From: Streptomyces populi
GTDB taxonomy: Bacteria; Actinomycetota; Actinomycetes; Streptomycetales; Streptomycetaceae
DNA length: 64,000 nt
Assembly (NCBI RefSeq): GCF_002911015.1
Contig: NZ_KZ626864.1
Location: 1-64,000 of the forward strand
Direction: 5' to 3'
Positions 25,209 through 35,300 of this stretch are shown one piece after another. Position 1 is the stretch's first letter. Every line of letters starts with the position of its first letter. Made by a program: the position numbers and the translations under genes. The notes beneath the pieces were generated by a model. The model was not told the origin of the DNA, did no database searches, and saw nothing but the letters and a program-made list of their open reading frames with translations.

Positions 25209-25781
25209 TCAGGGGGAGACGGCGTGCACGATGAGCGACGCCAGCTCGGCGTAGGCCTCGGCGTCGTTCAGTCCCGTGCGCGCGCCGACCTCGCCGCGCT
25301 GGATCTCCTGCATGGTCGTGGCCACGACCTCGCCCACGAACGCGGCGTGGACGTCACGGAAGGCCCCGGCGGCCACGCCGTCCGCGATCAACTGCCGGAT
25401 CCTGCCCGCGGCGAGGCGCGTATTGGCCTCGTACACCTCGCGGGCCGGTTCGAACTGGGCCATGTCGTCGAGGAACTGCCGGGAGAGCGGTCGCAGCCGC
25501 TCGGCGACCGCGTTCAGATAGACCACCACGCGCTCGGAGGGCGCGGAGGTGTCGGCCACCTGCTTCTCGACGGCCTGGGCGGCCTCCCGGAAGTAGTGCT
25601 TCACCGCTTCCCGTACCAACTCCTGCTTGCTGCCCGCCAGTTGGTACAGCGTCGTCTTCGAGCAGTGCAGCCGTTCGGTCAGCTCGTCCAGGGTGAACGC
25701 CGCGAAGCCCTCCGCCGCCAGCAACGCGACCAGCCGCTCGAGCAGGTCGGTCTGGCGCGCGGTGCGGCGTGTGGACGGCAT
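25209..25781 (-). CDS. TetR-family repressor
   Basis: A 190-aa protein with an N-terminal TetR helix-turn-helix (residues 10-58; FTLDELTERLHCSKTTLYQL) and a helical ligand-binding domain. It lies directly upstream of the acyl-CoA dehydrogenase, same strand, 317 bp apart, with the dyads at 24921-24956 between them. Lipid or acyl-CoA ligands are typical for such pairs (FadR/KstR2-like); the actual ligand is unknown. ATG 25781 is well placed. Confidence 0.88.
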   Translation of the reverse strand: MPSTRRTARQTDLLERLVALLAAEGFAAFTLDELTERLHCSKTTLYQLAGSKQELVREAVKHYFREAAQAVEKQVADTSAPSERVVVYLNAVAERLRPLSRQFLDDMAQFEPAREVYEANTRLAAGRIRQLIADGVAAGAFRDVHAAFVGEVVATTMQEIQRGEVGARTGLNDAEAYAELASLIVHAVSP

Positions 25782-25841
25782 GATCTCAGAGTAACCGTTC
25801 CTCCTTCACCGTGACCGTCGCCCCTCCAGGAGCGTGATCCC

Positions 25842-25874
25842 GTCCGGGAGACCCGGGCGGCGGGTCTCCCGGAC
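25842..25874. terminator. Terminator of the ABC operon
   Basis: A perfect 14-bp stem (25842-25855 with 25861-25874, 5-nt loop) lies about 100 bp past the stop of the ATPase gene, in the direction of transcription. Confidence 0.75.
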
Positions 25875-25974
25875 GTCCGGTCCGGTGAGTGGCGGGAGCG
25901 GCGCTCCGGGGGCCGAGAGGCGGTCGGGGCACCCGGCCGGTGGTCGCGTCGGCCGCCGACCGGACGGGAGGGCG

Positions 25975-26889
25975 TCAGGAAGCCTCCTCGGGGGAGGCCG
26001 GTGCGGACGACCCGAGGTCCTCCGCCTCCGGGAGCCGCTGCACGTCGACCCCGCGCACCTGCGCCAGCTCATGTTTGAGCGCCGCGAGTTCGACGCCGCC
26101 CGCCATGTGGTCGGTGAGCTCCTCCAAGCCGATCTCACCGCGGTCGGCGCTGAGTTCGAGCGTGCCGAGCCGCAGCACGCTGAAGTGGTCCCCGACCATG
26201 TACGCGTGGTGCGGGTTGTGGGTGATGAAGATGACGCCGAGGCCGCGGTCGCGGGCGGCGGCCATGTACTTGAGGACGACACCGGACTGTTTGACGCCGA
26301 GCGCGGCGGTCGGTTCGTCCAGGATGAGGACGCGGGCGCCGAAGTGCACGGCGCGGGCGATGGCCACGGACTGGCGCTGTCCTCCGGAGAGCGTCCCGAT
26401 CGGCCGGTCGAGGTCGTCGAGGACGATGCCCATGTTGCGCAGCTCGTCGTCGGCGGTCCGCTTCATCCGGGCGATGTCGAGCCGGCGCACGGGCCAGGGA
26501 CCCCTGGTCATCTCGGAGCCGAGGAAGAAGTTCCGCCACACCGGCATCAGCGGCACCGTCGCGAGGTCCTGGTAGACGGTGGCGATGCCGCGGGCGAGGG
26601 CCTCGCGCGGGGTGCTGAAGCGCACCGCCGTGCCGTCCACGAGCAACTCTCCCTCGCTGTGCTGGTGCAGCCCCGAGATGATTTTGATGAGGGTGGATTT
26701 CCCGGCGCCGTTGTCGCCGAGGACACAGGTCACCCGGCCGGGACGTACGGCGAGGGAGACGTCGTGCAGGGCGCGGACGTTGCCGTACGACTTTCCCGCG
26801 CCGCGCAGCTCGACGAGCGCGGCGCCGCCGTCACCGGGAGGGGTCTCCGGGCGGACGGCGTCCGCGGTTCCGGTTCCTTTGTCTGCCAT
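25975..26889 (-). CDS. Sugar-type ABC transporter ATPase, single domain
   Basis: A 304-aa ABC ATPase. Walker A is at 58-66 (GDNGAGKST), the signature LSGGQRQS at about 163-170 and Walker B in [11 protein letters not shown]. Sugar importers of the RbsA type carry two such domains; this protein has one, like FrcA-type subunits, plus a short acidic C-terminal tail. It is the third gene of a minus-strand operon after the binding protein and the permease, 8 bp from the latter. It would power uptake of a monosaccharide or similar solute. Confidence 0.92.
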   Translation of the reverse strand: MADKGTGTADAVRPETPPGDGGAALVELRGAGKSYGNVRALHDVSLAVRPGRVTCVLGDNGAGKSTLIKIISGLHQHSEGELLVDGTAVRFSTPREALARGIATVYQDLATVPLMPVWRNFFLGSEMTRGPWPVRRLDIARMKRTADDELRNMGIVLDDLDRPIGTLSGGQRQSVAIARAVHFGARVLILDEPTAALGVKQSGVVLKYMAAARDRGLGVIFITHNPHHAYMVGDHFSVLRLGTLELSADRGEIGLEELTDHMAGGVELAALKHELAQVRGVDVQRLPEAEDLGSSAPASPEEAS

Positions 26890-26897
26890 GGGTCGGT

Positions 26898-27965
26898 TCA
26901 CCTCCGGGTCGCCGTGCGGCGGACCCACAGATTGACGAGCGTGGCGCCGAGCAGCATCACGCCGAGGAAGGCCTTGAACCAGTCGGGGTTCCAGCCGGCG
27001 TAGACGATGCCCTGGTTCACCATGCCGAACATGAAGGCGCCGAAGACGGGACCGATCGCGGAGCCGTGGCCGCCGGTGAGCAGACAGCCGCCGATCACCG
27101 CCGCGGCGATGTAGATGAGCTCCTGGCCGACACCCTCGCCCGACTGCACCGTGTTGAACGAGAACAGCTGGTGCATGCCGACGAACCAGGCGCCGAAACC
27201 GACCGCCATGAACAGCGTGATCTTGGTGAAGGTCACCGGTACGCCGACCGCGCGGGCGCTGTCCTGGTCGCCGCCGACCGCGAAGACCCAGTTGCCGTAC
27301 CTGGTGCGCAGCAGCACCCAGGTGGCGAGCGCGGCGAAGACGAGCCACCACACGACGGTGATCTTCACCTGCACGCCGCCGACGTCGAACGACGAGGCGA
27401 AGATCTTCCTGGCCTGGCCGAAACCGTCCATGTCGCTGATGTCGTCGGTGGCGACGTTGTCGGTGACCAGCTTGGTGACGGCGAGGTTCACGCCCTGCAG
27501 GATCAGGAAGGTCCCCAGGGTCACCAGAAAGCTCGGCAGCCCGGTGCGGACCATCATCCAGCCGTTGAACGCCCCGATCGCGAGCGAGAGGACGAGCGCC
27601 ACCACGACACCGGCCCACACGTTCACGGTGAGCTGGTAGCTGAGCATGCTCGCCGTCAGCGCCGAGGTGATCACCGCGACCCCGGCGGACAGGTCGAACT
27701 CGCCGCCGATCATCAGCAGGGCCACGGGCAGGGCCATGAGGCCGATCGTCGACGACTGGTAGAGCACGGTCGCCATGGAACCGCCGGAGCGCACGGACGG
27801 CGCCGCGATCAGGAAGAACACGAACACGGCGGCGGCGCCGAGGAACACCCCGACCTCCGGGCGGGCGAGCAGCCGCAGTGCCAGGGGACGCCGCGCCGTC
27901 CGCCCGTCGGCCGTCCGGGGTCCGGGAGCCGGCGGCGCGGTCGCCGCCGGCCCGGCCGTGCTCAT
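26898..27965 (-). CDS. RbsC-type ABC transporter permease
   Basis: A 355-aa integral membrane protein with about ten hydrophobic segments. The BPD_transp_2 motif region is visible ([20 protein letters not shown], then [20 protein letters not shown]), typical of ribose/xylose/fructose-type permeases. Its start codon overlaps the stop of the binding-protein gene (ATGA) and its stop is 8 bp before the ATPase start, so the three are one operon. Confidence 0.93.
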   Translation of the reverse strand: MSTAGPAATAPPAPGPRTADGRTARRPLALRLLARPEVGVFLGAAAVFVFFLIAAPSVRSGGSMATVLYQSSTIGLMALPVALLMIGGEFDLSAGVAVITSALTASMLSYQLTVNVWAGVVVALVLSLAIGAFNGWMMVRTGLPSFLVTLGTFLILQGVNLAVTKLVTDNVATDDISDMDGFGQARKIFASSFDVGGVQVKITVVWWLVFAALATWVLLRTRYGNWVFAVGGDQDSARAVGVPVTFTKITLFMAVGFGAWFVGMHQLFSFNTVQSGEGVGQELIYIAAAVIGGCLLTGGHGSAIGPVFGAFMFGMVNQGIVYAGWNPDWFKAFLGVMLLGATLVNLWVRRTATRR

Positions 27966-28984
27966 CACCGGGTGCCCTTCGCGGCGAACTCGGCGACGGT
28001 GTCGACGTTGCTCTTGTCCACGAACGCGGGACCGGTGAGCACCGGCTGCTCGCCGCCGCCGCTGTAGTTGCCGTTGTTCTTGTAGAGCCACAGCGAGTCG
28101 ACCGCCAAGTAGCCCTGGAGGTAGGGCTGCTGGTCGACGGCGAACTGGATGGTGCCCTTGCCGATGGCGCCCGTGAGGTCCTTGTTGAGGTCGAAGGTGG
28201 CGATCTTCGCCTTGCTGCCGGCGTCGCTCACCGACTGCACCGCGGTCAGCGCGTACGGGGCGCCCAGCGCGACGACGTAGTCGATCGCGGAGTCCTGCTT
28301 GAGTTTCGCGGTGATCGTGGACTTCACGGACGGCATGTCGGTGCCGTTGACGTACAGATTCACCGTCGTCCCGCCGAACGTTCTTTTCACGCCGTCACAC
28401 CGCTGGGTCAGGCCGACGTTGCCCTGTTCCTGGATCACGCAGACGGCCTTCTTGGCGCCCTCCGCGTTCAGCTTCTTCCCGAGCGCCTCGCCCGCGACGG
28501 TCTCGTCCTGGCCGAAGAACTCCATCAGGCCCAGCTTCTTCCAGTCGCTCAGGCCCGAGTTGAGACCCACGACGGGTATGCCGGCCGAAGTCGCCCTGCC
28601 CACCACGTCCTTCATGGCGCCGGGCTTGGCCAGGGTGACGGCGATGCCGTCGACCTTCTGGTCGATCGCGTTCTGCACCAGGTTGGCCTGGGCGCCCGCG
28701 TTCGGGTCGTTCGCGTAGACGAGCCTGATGTTGTCCTTGGCGGCCGCGGCCTCGGCGCCCTTGCGGACGATGTCCCAGAACGTGTCGCCGGGTGCCTGGT
28801 GGGTGACCAGGGCGACCGTCATCCGCGGTGTGTCCGCCCTGCCCGTGGTGCCACCGCCCCCGCTCTCCTCCGCCTTCTTGCCGCCCGAGCCGCTGGAACA
28901 GCCGGCGGAGAGCAATAAGGCCGCGGCGGTCAGGGCGACGAGCGGGGCGATTCTCCGTGAACGGGGGTGGAACGTGCGATCCAT
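27965..28984 (-). CDS. Sugar ABC transporter substrate-binding lipoprotein
   Basis: A 339-aa protein with a lipoprotein signal ([14 protein letters not shown], Cys at about 29). The mature part has the periplasmic-binding type 1 fold of RbsB/Frc[21 protein letters not shown] at the start of domain 1, [15 protein letters not shown], and GLNSG. It is the first gene of the operon. The solute could be a pentose, hexose or inositol; this is not readable. The 5' gap (28985-29309) holds its promoter, but no clear operator was found. Confidence 0.93.
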   Translation of the reverse strand: MDRTFHPRSRRIAPLVALTAAALLLSAGCSSGSGGKKAEESGGGGTTGRADTPRMTVALVTHQAPGDTFWDIVRKGAEAAAAKDNIRLVYANDPNAGAQANLVQNAIDQKVDGIAVTLAKPGAMKDVVGRATSAGIPVVGLNSGLSDWKKLGLMEFFGQDETVAGEALGKKLNAEGAKKAVCVIQEQGNVGLTQRCDGVKRTFGGTTVNLYVNGTDMPSVKSTITAKLKQDSAIDYVVALGAPYALTAVQSVSDAGSKAKIATFDLNKDLTGAIGKGTIQFAVDQQPYLQGYLAVDSLWLYKNNGNYSGGGEQPVLTGPAFVDKSNVDTVAEFAAKGTR

Positions 28985-29309
28985 CTCTGTAGCACCTCAC
29001 TGTGCGACCGGGGCCTGTGCGTCTCCTCACGTACATCCCCAGCAGCAGGCGCATCACGCATGCGAACGGAATCGGACCGACGGGCAACACCCGTGAACGG
29101 GAACCGGCAGCGACACCCGGACGGCGAAGCGGCCGCGCCGGGAACAGCCGGTCCGGCCGCACGGTTGCACCGGCCGAGGGACCGGTGCCGTACGGGCGGA
29201 GACCACGGAGACAGCGAGGTCGTCCGCCCGCCGGGCTCCGGGCCCCAGGTTCGCGGTACGCCCGCCGCGCATCTGGACCGAGACGTGAATTTTGCTGGAG
29301 GACTGTTCC
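28985..29309. other. Divergent promoter region, no gene seen
   Basis: 325 bp between the divergent ABC operon and the PIG-L gene. No convincing coding frame, hairpin or dyad was found. Confidence 0.4.
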
Positions 29310-30143
29310 ATGACCGACCGGCCCCTGACGCTCATGGCCGTGCACGCCCACCCCGACGACGAGGCCACCGGAACCGGAGGAGTTCTCGCGCGGTACGCGG
29401 CGGAAGGCATCCGCACGGTTCTCGTGACGTGTACCGACGGCGGTTGCGGTGACGGACCGGGGGGTGTCAAGCCGGGCGAACCCGGGCACGATCCGGCGGC
29501 GGTCGCCTCGATGCGCCGTCAGGAACTCGAGGCGAGCTGCGAGGTCCTGAAGATCAGCGATCTGGAGACGCTGGACTACGCCGACTCCGGGATGATGGGC
29601 TGGCAGGGCAACGACGCCCCGGGATCCTTCTGGCGGACCCCTGTGGAAGAAGGGGCGGCCCGGCTCGCGGAACTCATGCGGCACTACCGGCCTGACGTGG
29701 TCGTCACCTATGACGAGAACGGCTTCTACGGCCACCCGGACCACATCCAGGCCCACCGCATCACGATGGCGGCGCTGGAGACGGCCGAGCTGTCGCCGAA
29801 GGTGTACTGGACCACGATGCCCCGCTCGGCGATGCGGCGGTTCGGCGAGATCATGCGCGAGTTCCACGAGGACATGCCGGAGCCGGATCCTGCCGAGACC
29901 GCCGCGCTGGCCGAGATCGGCCTTCCCGACGACGAGATCACCACGTGGGTGGACACCACCGCGTTCAGCGGTCAGAAGTTCGACGCGCTGGCCGCGCACG
30001 CCAGTCAGGGCGAGAACATCTTCTTCCTCAAGATGGGCAAGGAGAGGTTCGGCGAGCTGATGGGCATGGAGACCTTCGTGCGCGTCCTGGACCCCACCGG
30101 TGCACCCGTGCCCGAGAACGACCTCTTCGCCGGACTGCGCTGA
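29310..30143 (+). CDS. PIG-L family deacetylase
   Basis: A 277-aa zinc-dependent deacetylase. HPDDE (14-18) carries the first metal ligands and the catalytic Asp, and GHPDH at about 143-147 the last His. This family includes MshB and Mca of the mycothiol pathway. The length and motifs (SMRRQELEASCEVL, YDENGFYGHPDH) fit the MshB/Mca branch, but similar proteins in Streptomyces act on other GlcNAc compounds. ATG 29310 is 7 nt after GGAGGA. It ends at a terminator before the converging MpaB gene. Confidence 0.9.
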   Translation: MTDRPLTLMAVHAHPDDEATGTGGVLARYAAEGIRTVLVTCTDGGCGDGPGGVKPGEPGHDPAAVASMRRQELEASCEVLKISDLETLDYADSGMMGWQGNDAPGSFWRTPVEEGAARLAELMRHYRPDVVVTYDENGFYGHPDHIQAHRITMAALETAELSPKVYWTTMPRSAMRRFGEIMREFHEDMPEPDPAETAALAEIGLPDDEITTWVDTTAFSGQKFDALAAHASQGENIFFLKMGKERFGELMGMETFVRVLDPTGAPVPENDLFAGLR

Positions 30144-30181
30144 CCCGTACGGCCGGGGAGCGCACCGGCCGCACGGCGCGA

Positions 30182-30204
30182 GCCGGGCGGATCGCCCGCC
30201 CGGC
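30182..30204. terminator. Terminator after the PIG-L gene
   Basis: A perfect 9-bp stem (GCCGGGCGG at 30182-30190, CCGCCCGGC at 30196-30204) with a 5-nt loop, 38 bp after the stop codon. Confidence 0.65.
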
Positions 30205-30405
30205 CGCCCGGTTCCCGCCGAGTGCCCCGGCTGGGCGGAGGCGGTGTCGGGCCTCGCCGCCACGGCCGAGGGACTACAGGACGTTTCCGCGGGTGGTGAG
30301 CGGCAGGGCCCGGCGAACCGTGATCGTCGCGGTGGGGAACCTGGAGCAGCCGCCGGGACCGGCCGTCGCGGACCGAGGCCAGGAAGGTCCGTACGACTGC
30401 GTCGC

Positions 30406-31335
30406 TCAGGACGCCCCGGCGGTGCCGTTCACCGGGCTGCGCGCGTCCGGGAGAAAGGGTCTGGCGGCCGAGCGGCGCGCGGTGCGGGCGAGGGGGAGGT
30501 AGCGCAGCCGCTCCGGGAGCAGCGGGACGGTCCTGCGCACGACCGCCCCGAAACGGCGCAGCCGGCGCTCGTCCCGGTCGCTCCACGCCAGACCGAGCCG
30601 TTCCCGTGCCGCGGGCGGCAGCAGTCCGGTCGTGACGAAGACGTTCAACCGCGCCAGCGGCGGGCGCAGCAGGGGCCAGAGGCGGCGGAGCAGGGCGGGC
30701 GATCCGTCCGGCAGCGCCACGGGGCGGTGCGGGTCGAGGAGTTCCCGGACGACGGCCGTCGCCTCCAGTTCGTCGCGGACCATCGCGTCGAAGTACTGCC
30801 AGAACGCCTCCGGTGTGGGCGGCATGTCACGGCGGTGGATGCCGAGAATGTCACCGAGGCGGAGGAGTTCGTCGTAGAGGCGGCGCTGCTCGTCCTCGTC
30901 CAGGGGGCGGGAGAGACAGTCCGCCGCCCGCAGGAAGATCGGGTAGGCGGTGGCGTGGACCCAGGCGTAGTAGGCCGGAGTCAGGGCGTGGTAGGCGCGG
31001 CCGTGATGGTCCGTGCCCGAGATCGTCTTGTGCAGGCGCCGCAGCCGGCGCCCCTCCTCCAGGGCCTGCTCGCCGCCGTAGACCCACAGTTGCAGCGAGT
31101 GCAGCGAGCGCCGCGCCCGGCCCCAGGGGTCGGTGCGGAAGACCGAGTGGTCGTCGACGCCGGCACCGACGGCCGGGTGCGCGACCTGGAGCACCAGGGC
31201 GGCGGGCAGGGCGAACAGCATCCGTACGTCACCCGCGATGTCCCACAGAAGGGAGCCCGGTGCGAACGGGACCGGCTCGGGCGGGGGCGTTCGCGTCGCG
31301 CCATCGGGCCCGGATGCCTTCGGCAGACCTGGCAT
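30406..31335 (-). CDS. MpaB-like oxygenase (DUF2236)
   Basis: A 309-aa protein of the MpaB/latex-clearing (DUF2236) family, which contains heme-dependent oxygenases. The family patterns GSLLWDIAGDVRMLF, QVAHPAVGAGVDDHS and YYAWVHATAYPIFL are present. The His in QVAHP and the later His in WVHAT are the expected heme ligands. The C-terminal region (RRLWPLLRPPLARLNVF) is also typical. ATG 31335 begins a plausible start; it overlaps no gene. Substrate unknown. Confidence 0.85.
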   Translation of the reverse strand: MPGLPKASGPDGATRTPPPEPVPFAPGSLLWDIAGDVRMLFALPAALVLQVAHPAVGAGVDDHSVFRTDPWGRARRSLHSLQLWVYGGEQALEEGRRLRRLHKTISGTDHHGRAYHALTPAYYAWVHATAYPIFLRAADCLSRPLDEDEQRRLYDELLRLGDILGIHRRDMPPTPEAFWQYFDAMVRDELEATAVVRELLDPHRPVALPDGSPALLRRLWPLLRPPLARLNVFVTTGLLPPAARERLGLAWSDRDERRLRRFGAVVRRTVPLLPERLRYLPLARTARRSAARPFLPDARSPVNGTAGAS

Positions 31336-31514
31336 GGTGCCCCCGTCCCTCGTTCCGTCGTCCCTTGTTCCGTCCGGGGCGTCGGCGTCCCCGGTGGAGC
31401 GGCGACGCGCTTCCGCGGCTTCGCCGCTCCCGACGATACGCCCCCGCAGGTCCGGCTCTTTCGACGGAGTCCGGCTCCGGGTCTTCCTCTTCGCCGGCCG
31501 CCGGTACGGACCGC

Positions 31515-33245
31515 TCAGTCCTCGGCCGGCATCACCCGGGTCACCTTGCCCTTCAGGTCGGCGTCCAGATAGCCGGTGGCGTGGCCGTCGGAGAGGTAGA
31601 CGGCCAGTCCCAGCGGGGTGTCGAACGTGTCGTCGGCAGGGCGGACCAGGGCGTAACGCGTGGTCGGCCGCTGTACGTTCAGGTCCTTCTTCGCCCGCTT
31701 CAGCAGGGCGGGAAGGACGTCCCAGTCGAAGCTGTCGAGGCTGAAGGGGCGATCGCCGCCGATGATGGCGCTGCTGATGATGCCCTTCTCGACACCCCGG
31801 CCCGGGCGGTAGGTGTAGCTGTCGTACTTGGTGTCGCTGCCCTTGACCATGATTTCCGCGGAGACGTACTCCGGATAGACGGTGAGGTCGCATGCGCGGT
31901 CCGTGCCGGTCGCGGCCTTGATCGCCTTCACCGCCGTCCGGATGCCGTCGGGCGTGAGCAGATCCGTCTTCGCGTCGGCCTGGGCCGCCGGGGCCGAACG
32001 GGACGGCGTGGAAGCGGGATCCGTCGTCCTGGCCGAGGCCGCGTCGGACGAACCGGTGGGCTTTCCGTTGTCCTTGTCGCCTCCGGGCGGCAGCTGGGTC
32101 CACACCAGGACTCCCACCAGCACGGTCCCGAGGACGGACGAGGCGATCGCCGCTCGCCTCTTCGCCCGGCCGTCCGGTCGCACCGGCGTCGGCCGTGTGG
32201 GGCCCGCCGGGTACGGGGTCGGCGGGCCGAAGCCCGAAGCGGGCCCGAAGCCGGAAGGCGGTCCGAAACCGGCGGGCGGTCCGAAACCGGAAGCCTGCCC
32301 GGGCCCGACCGGCGCGGAGGGCGTGGGCGTCGGACCCGGCGGAGGCGCCAGCCGGTACGACGTGGTCCCGTCCGCCCCGGCGGGAGCGCTCCGCACCGGG
32401 TCGCCGCCCTCGATCGCCTCGGCGAGCAGCCGGTCCGCGGTCTGCGCGTCCACCCGGTCGGCCGGGTCCTTGACGAGCACGGCGTTCAGGAACCCGGTCA
32501 GGACTCCGGCCCGGACGGGTGGCGGAAGCTGCTCGCTCAGCATCGCCGCGAGCGTCGCGAGGGTGGTTCCCCGGCGCAGCGGGTGGTGCCCCTCGACGGC
32601 GACGTACAGCATCATCGCCAGCGACCACAGGTCGGAGCCCGGGTCGCCCTCGCCGCCGGAGATGCGCTCGGGCGCCATGTAGTCGGGCGTGCCGATGATG
32701 GACCCGGTCGCGGTCAGCGCGGTCGAGTCCCTGATGGTCGCGATGCCGAAGTCGGTGAGGACCGGACGTCCGTCGGGCCTCAGCAGCACGTTGGCGGGTT
32801 TCACGTCCCGGTGCTGGATGCCGGCGTCGTGAGCGGCCCGTAGCGCGGCCAGCACCTCGCGCCCCAGCCGGGCGGCGTCGACGGGCGCCATCGGCCCCTT
32901 CTCGAGCCGGTCCTGAAGCGATCCGCCGGTCACCAGTTCCATGACGAGCCACGGGTAGGTGTGCTCCCCGCCGTCCACCACGTGGTGGATGGTCACCACA
33001 TTGGGGTGATCGACACGAGCGAGCGCCCGTGCCTCGCGCAGTACCCGGGCCCGGAGCATCGCCGCTCCCTGCGGGTCGTACTCGGCGAGCCCCGGATCGG
33101 GCGGCCGTACCTCCTTGAGCGCCACGGCCCGGTCGAGGACCAGATCGCGTGCACGCCACACCGTGCCCATGCCACCGCCACCGAGCCGTGTCTCCAGCTC
33201 GAAGCGCCCCTCTATGACCCGTCTGCCGGAATCACCCTCACTCAT
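31515..33245 (-). CDS. Membrane-anchored Ser/Thr protein kinase
   Basis: A 576-aa Hanks-type kinase. Gly loop LGGGGMG (21-27), catalytic Lys44, HRDVKPANVL and TDFG mark the kinase domain (about 12-270). It is followed by a Pro/Gly linker with repeated FGPP/FGPA units, one membrane helix (AIASSVLGTVLVGVLVWTQL) and an extracellular domain of about 190 residues without PASTA repeats. The extracellular part is a small alpha/beta region with one free Cys. It probably senses an external signal. ATG 33245 is clear. Confidence 0.93.
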   Translation of the reverse strand: MSEGDSGRRVIEGRFELETRLGGGGMGTVWRARDLVLDRAVALKEVRPPDPGLAEYDPQGAAMLRARVLREARALARVDHPNVVTIHHVVDGGEHTYPWLVMELVTGGSLQDRLEKGPMAPVDAARLGREVLAALRAAHDAGIQHRDVKPANVLLRPDGRPVLTDFGIATIRDSTALTATGSIIGTPDYMAPERISGGEGDPGSDLWSLAMMLYVAVEGHHPLRRGTTLATLAAMLSEQLPPPVRAGVLTGFLNAVLVKDPADRVDAQTADRLLAEAIEGGDPVRSAPAGADGTTSYRLAPPPGPTPTPSAPVGPGQASGFGPPAGFGPPSGFGPASGFGPPTPYPAGPTRPTPVRPDGRAKRRAAIASSVLGTVLVGVLVWTQLPPGGDKDNGKPTGSSDAASARTTDPASTPSRSAPAAQADAKTDLLTPDGIRTAVKAIKAATGTDRACDLTVYPEYVSAEIMVKGSDTKYDSYTYRPGRGVEKGIISSAIIGGDRPFSLDSFDWDVLPALLKRAKKDLNVQRPTTRYALVRPADDTFDTPLGLAVYLSDGHATGYLDADLKGKVTRVMPAED

Positions 33246-33310
33246 GGCCGGAAGCCTACGAGATGGCGGTGACACGGCCCCACGCAGGTGACGGCAACAC
33301 TCCCGGCCTG

Positions 33311-34468
33311 CTATGTCTCCGGCGTCACCCACGTCCCCGAGGCCGCCGAGCGTGCCATCGCGTCCAGTGCCGTCGCACTGCGGACCGCGTCGACCAGGGT
33401 GGCCCCGTACGGCCTGTCGTCGGCGATGGAGCGCAGGAAGGTGTGCGCCTCGACGACCTTGAGGTCGTCGTAGCCCATGCCGTTCGCCGCGCCCGGCTGG
33501 AAGGCCCCGTAGTCCCCGGCCCCCGGACCGACGTACACGGTGCTGACCGGCTGGTCCTGGTACGACGTCCCCCGGCTGACGCCGAGTTCGCCCATGCGGC
33601 GGAAGTCCCAGAACACCGCGCCCTCGGTGCCGTGGACCTCGAACCCGTAGTTGTTCTGCTCGCCCACCGAGACCCGGCACGCCTCCAGGACGCCGCGCGC
33701 ACCCGAGACGAAGCGCAGCAGGCAGTTGACGTAGTCCTCGTTCTCCACGGGTGCCGGCTCGCCGCCCGCCGCGCGCTCGTGACCCGCGGTCGCGCCGGCC
33801 GGACGGGCCCGCAGCGGCACGAAGACCGAGGTGTCCGCCGCCAGTGCCTCGATCTCGCCCAGCAGGAAACGGGCCAGGTCGACACCGTGAGAGGCCAGGT
33901 CCCCGAGGACGCCGCTGCCGCCCCGTGCCCGCTCGTAGCGCCAGGTCAGCGCACCCTCGGGATGGGCCGCGTAGTCGCTGAAGAGGCGGATGCGCACGTG
34001 GGTGACGTCACCGATCTCGCCGGAGGCGATCAGCTCACGGGCCGCCACGACGGCGGGGGCGCCCCGGTAGTTGAAGCCGACCGTGCCCCGCACCCCGGCC
34101 TCGGCCACCGCACCCGACACCGCCCGGGCGTCGGCGGCGGTCAGCCCCACCGGCTTCTCGATCCAGATGTGCTTGCCGGCCCCGGCCATGGCCACACCGA
34201 TCTCACGGTGCAGGAAGTTCGGCGCGGTGATGCTCACGGCCTCGACGCGGGGATCGGCGGCGATCTCACGCCAGTCGCGTACGGCGGTCGCGAAGCCGTA
34301 CCGCGCGGCGGCCTCCTCGGCCCGGCCGGGCACCTCGTCGGCGACGGCGATCGGTTCGGGACGCAGGGAGAGCCGCGGGAAGTGGTGGAGGACGCGGGCG
34401 TACGCCTGCGTGTGCACCCGCCCCATCCAGCCGAACCCCACCACGGCGACACCGAGCGCACGCACCAC
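33311..34468 (-). CDS. Gfo/Idh/MocA-family oxidoreductase
   Basis: A 385-aa NAD(P)-dependent oxidoreductase. The Rossmann motif VAVVGFGWMGRVHTQAYARV is near the N-terminus and the conserved EKPVGLT (Lys of the EKP motif) at about 110; a substrate His/Asp region (DLASHGVDLARFLLGEIEAL) follows. Members act on myo-inositol, sugars or their derivatives. GTG 34468 is favoured because AAGGAGGG lies 5-6 nt upstream; GTG 34465 is equally possible. It is alone on its strand. Confidence 0.9.
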   Translation of the reverse strand: MVRALGVAVVGFGWMGRVHTQAYARVLHHFPRLSLRPEPIAVADEVPGRAEEAAARYGFATAVRDWREIAADPRVEAVSITAPNFLHREIGVAMAGAGKHIWIEKPVGLTAADARAVSGAVAEAGVRGTVGFNYRGAPAVVAARELIASGEIGDVTHVRIRLFSDYAAHPEGALTWRYERARGGSGVLGDLASHGVDLARFLLGEIEALAADTSVFVPLRARPAGATAGHERAAGGEPAPVENEDYVNCLLRFVSGARGVLEACRVSVGEQNNYGFEVHGTEGAVFWDFRRMGELGVSRGTSYQDQPVSTVYVGPGAGDYGAFQPGAANGMGYDDLKVVEAHTFLRSIADDRPYGATLVDAVRSATALDAMARSAASGTWVTPET

Positions 34469-34507
34469 GACCGCCCTCCTTAGTGCCGAGCCGACACCGG
34501 CCCGGGC

Positions 34508-34620
34508 CGCAACCCATCGTGCCGAGCCGAACCCGGACCGGACCGCACCGAGCCGAACCGAACCCGGTCGGATCGCACCGGATCGCACCGGACCGCACCG
34601 ACCCGGGCCGAAACCGGTAC
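34508..34620. repeat. Short degenerate repeats upstream of the Gfo/Idh gene
   Basis: The 10-mer CGGATCGCAC recurs with small changes at about 34568-34600, and GCCGAACC-type units precede it. Composition is very skewed, with no coding frame of quality. Function unknown. Confidence 0.45.
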
Positions 34621-34654
34621 GGCCCGTGACCAGGCTAGTGCGAACACGCCACCT

Positions 34655-35218
34655 TCAGCGGGCGGCGGACGCCCGCTGTTCCAGGACCCGCAGCGCCCGC
34701 TCGGCCCATTCGATGATGGCCTGCTCGAAGGCGCGTCCCCCCAGGAGAGTGAGGTACGGGCCGACGCGCTCGGCCGAGGCGAGGTACTCGTCCTCGGCGC
34801 GCCCGTCGAGCAGACGGGTGCCGATCCGCTCGTAGTGGGCCAGTTTGGCGCGCGACCACTCCAGCCGGGCGGCGATCGCCGCCCGGACGGCGTCCGCGTC
34901 CCCCATGTCGAGCGCGTACACCTTGACCATCAGTTCGTCGCGGATCGCGGTGGGCTTCGCGGGCTCCGAGGTGAAGGAGGCCAGTGTCTCGAGCCCCGCC
35001 GTGGTCAGCGAGAAGAGCCGCTTGTTGGGCCGGCGTTCCTGCTGCACCACCCGGGCCTCGATCAGCCCCTCGGACTCCATCCGGTCCAGTTCCCGGTACA
35101 GCTGCTGCGGGGTGGCCATCCAGAAGTTGGCCACCGAGGCGTCGAACCCCTTGGCCAGGTCGTAGCCCGACGCCTCGCCCTCCAGGAGTGCGGCCAGTAC
35201 CGCGTTGCGCAATGCCAT
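34655..35218 (-). CDS. PadR-family transcriptional regulator
   Basis: A 187-aa protein with an N-terminal winged helix (LAALLEGEASGYDLAKGF, then QLYRELDRMESEGLI) and the PadR C-terminal helical dimer domain (AHYERIGTRLLDG). It is divergent from the SnoaL gene; an AT-rich palindrome lies between them. It probably represses that gene and itself. ATG 35218 is the natural start. Confidence 0.9.
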   Translation of the reverse strand: MALRNAVLAALLEGEASGYDLAKGFDASVANFWMATPQQLYRELDRMESEGLIEARVVQQERRPNKRLFSLTTAGLETLASFTSEPAKPTAIRDELMVKVYALDMGDADAVRAAIAARLEWSRAKLAHYERIGTRLLDGRAEDEYLASAERVGPYLTLLGGRAFEQAIIEWAERALRVLEQRASAAR

Positions 35219-35270
35219 CCGGCAAGGCTAGACGGCCCTCGCTCACAGGGCTAATCTTATCTGCACCTAA

Positions 35271-35282
35271 TCAATTAATTGA
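35271..35282. promoter_or_regulatory. AT-rich palindrome, likely PadR operator
   Basis: TCAATTAATTGA is a perfect 12-bp palindrome in an otherwise GC-rich gap, 52 bp from the padR start and 18 bp before the SnoaL start. Its low GC in this context strongly suggests a protein-binding site. Confidence 0.6.
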
Positions 35283-35300
35283 GTAAGGGAGATGGGTGCG

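Noticed and set aside
30406..33159. A very long minus-strand frame through the MpaB and kinase genes
   Set aside because: Only the part from 31335 downward matches a family; the rest is a GC-rich shadow of the kinase gene in another frame.
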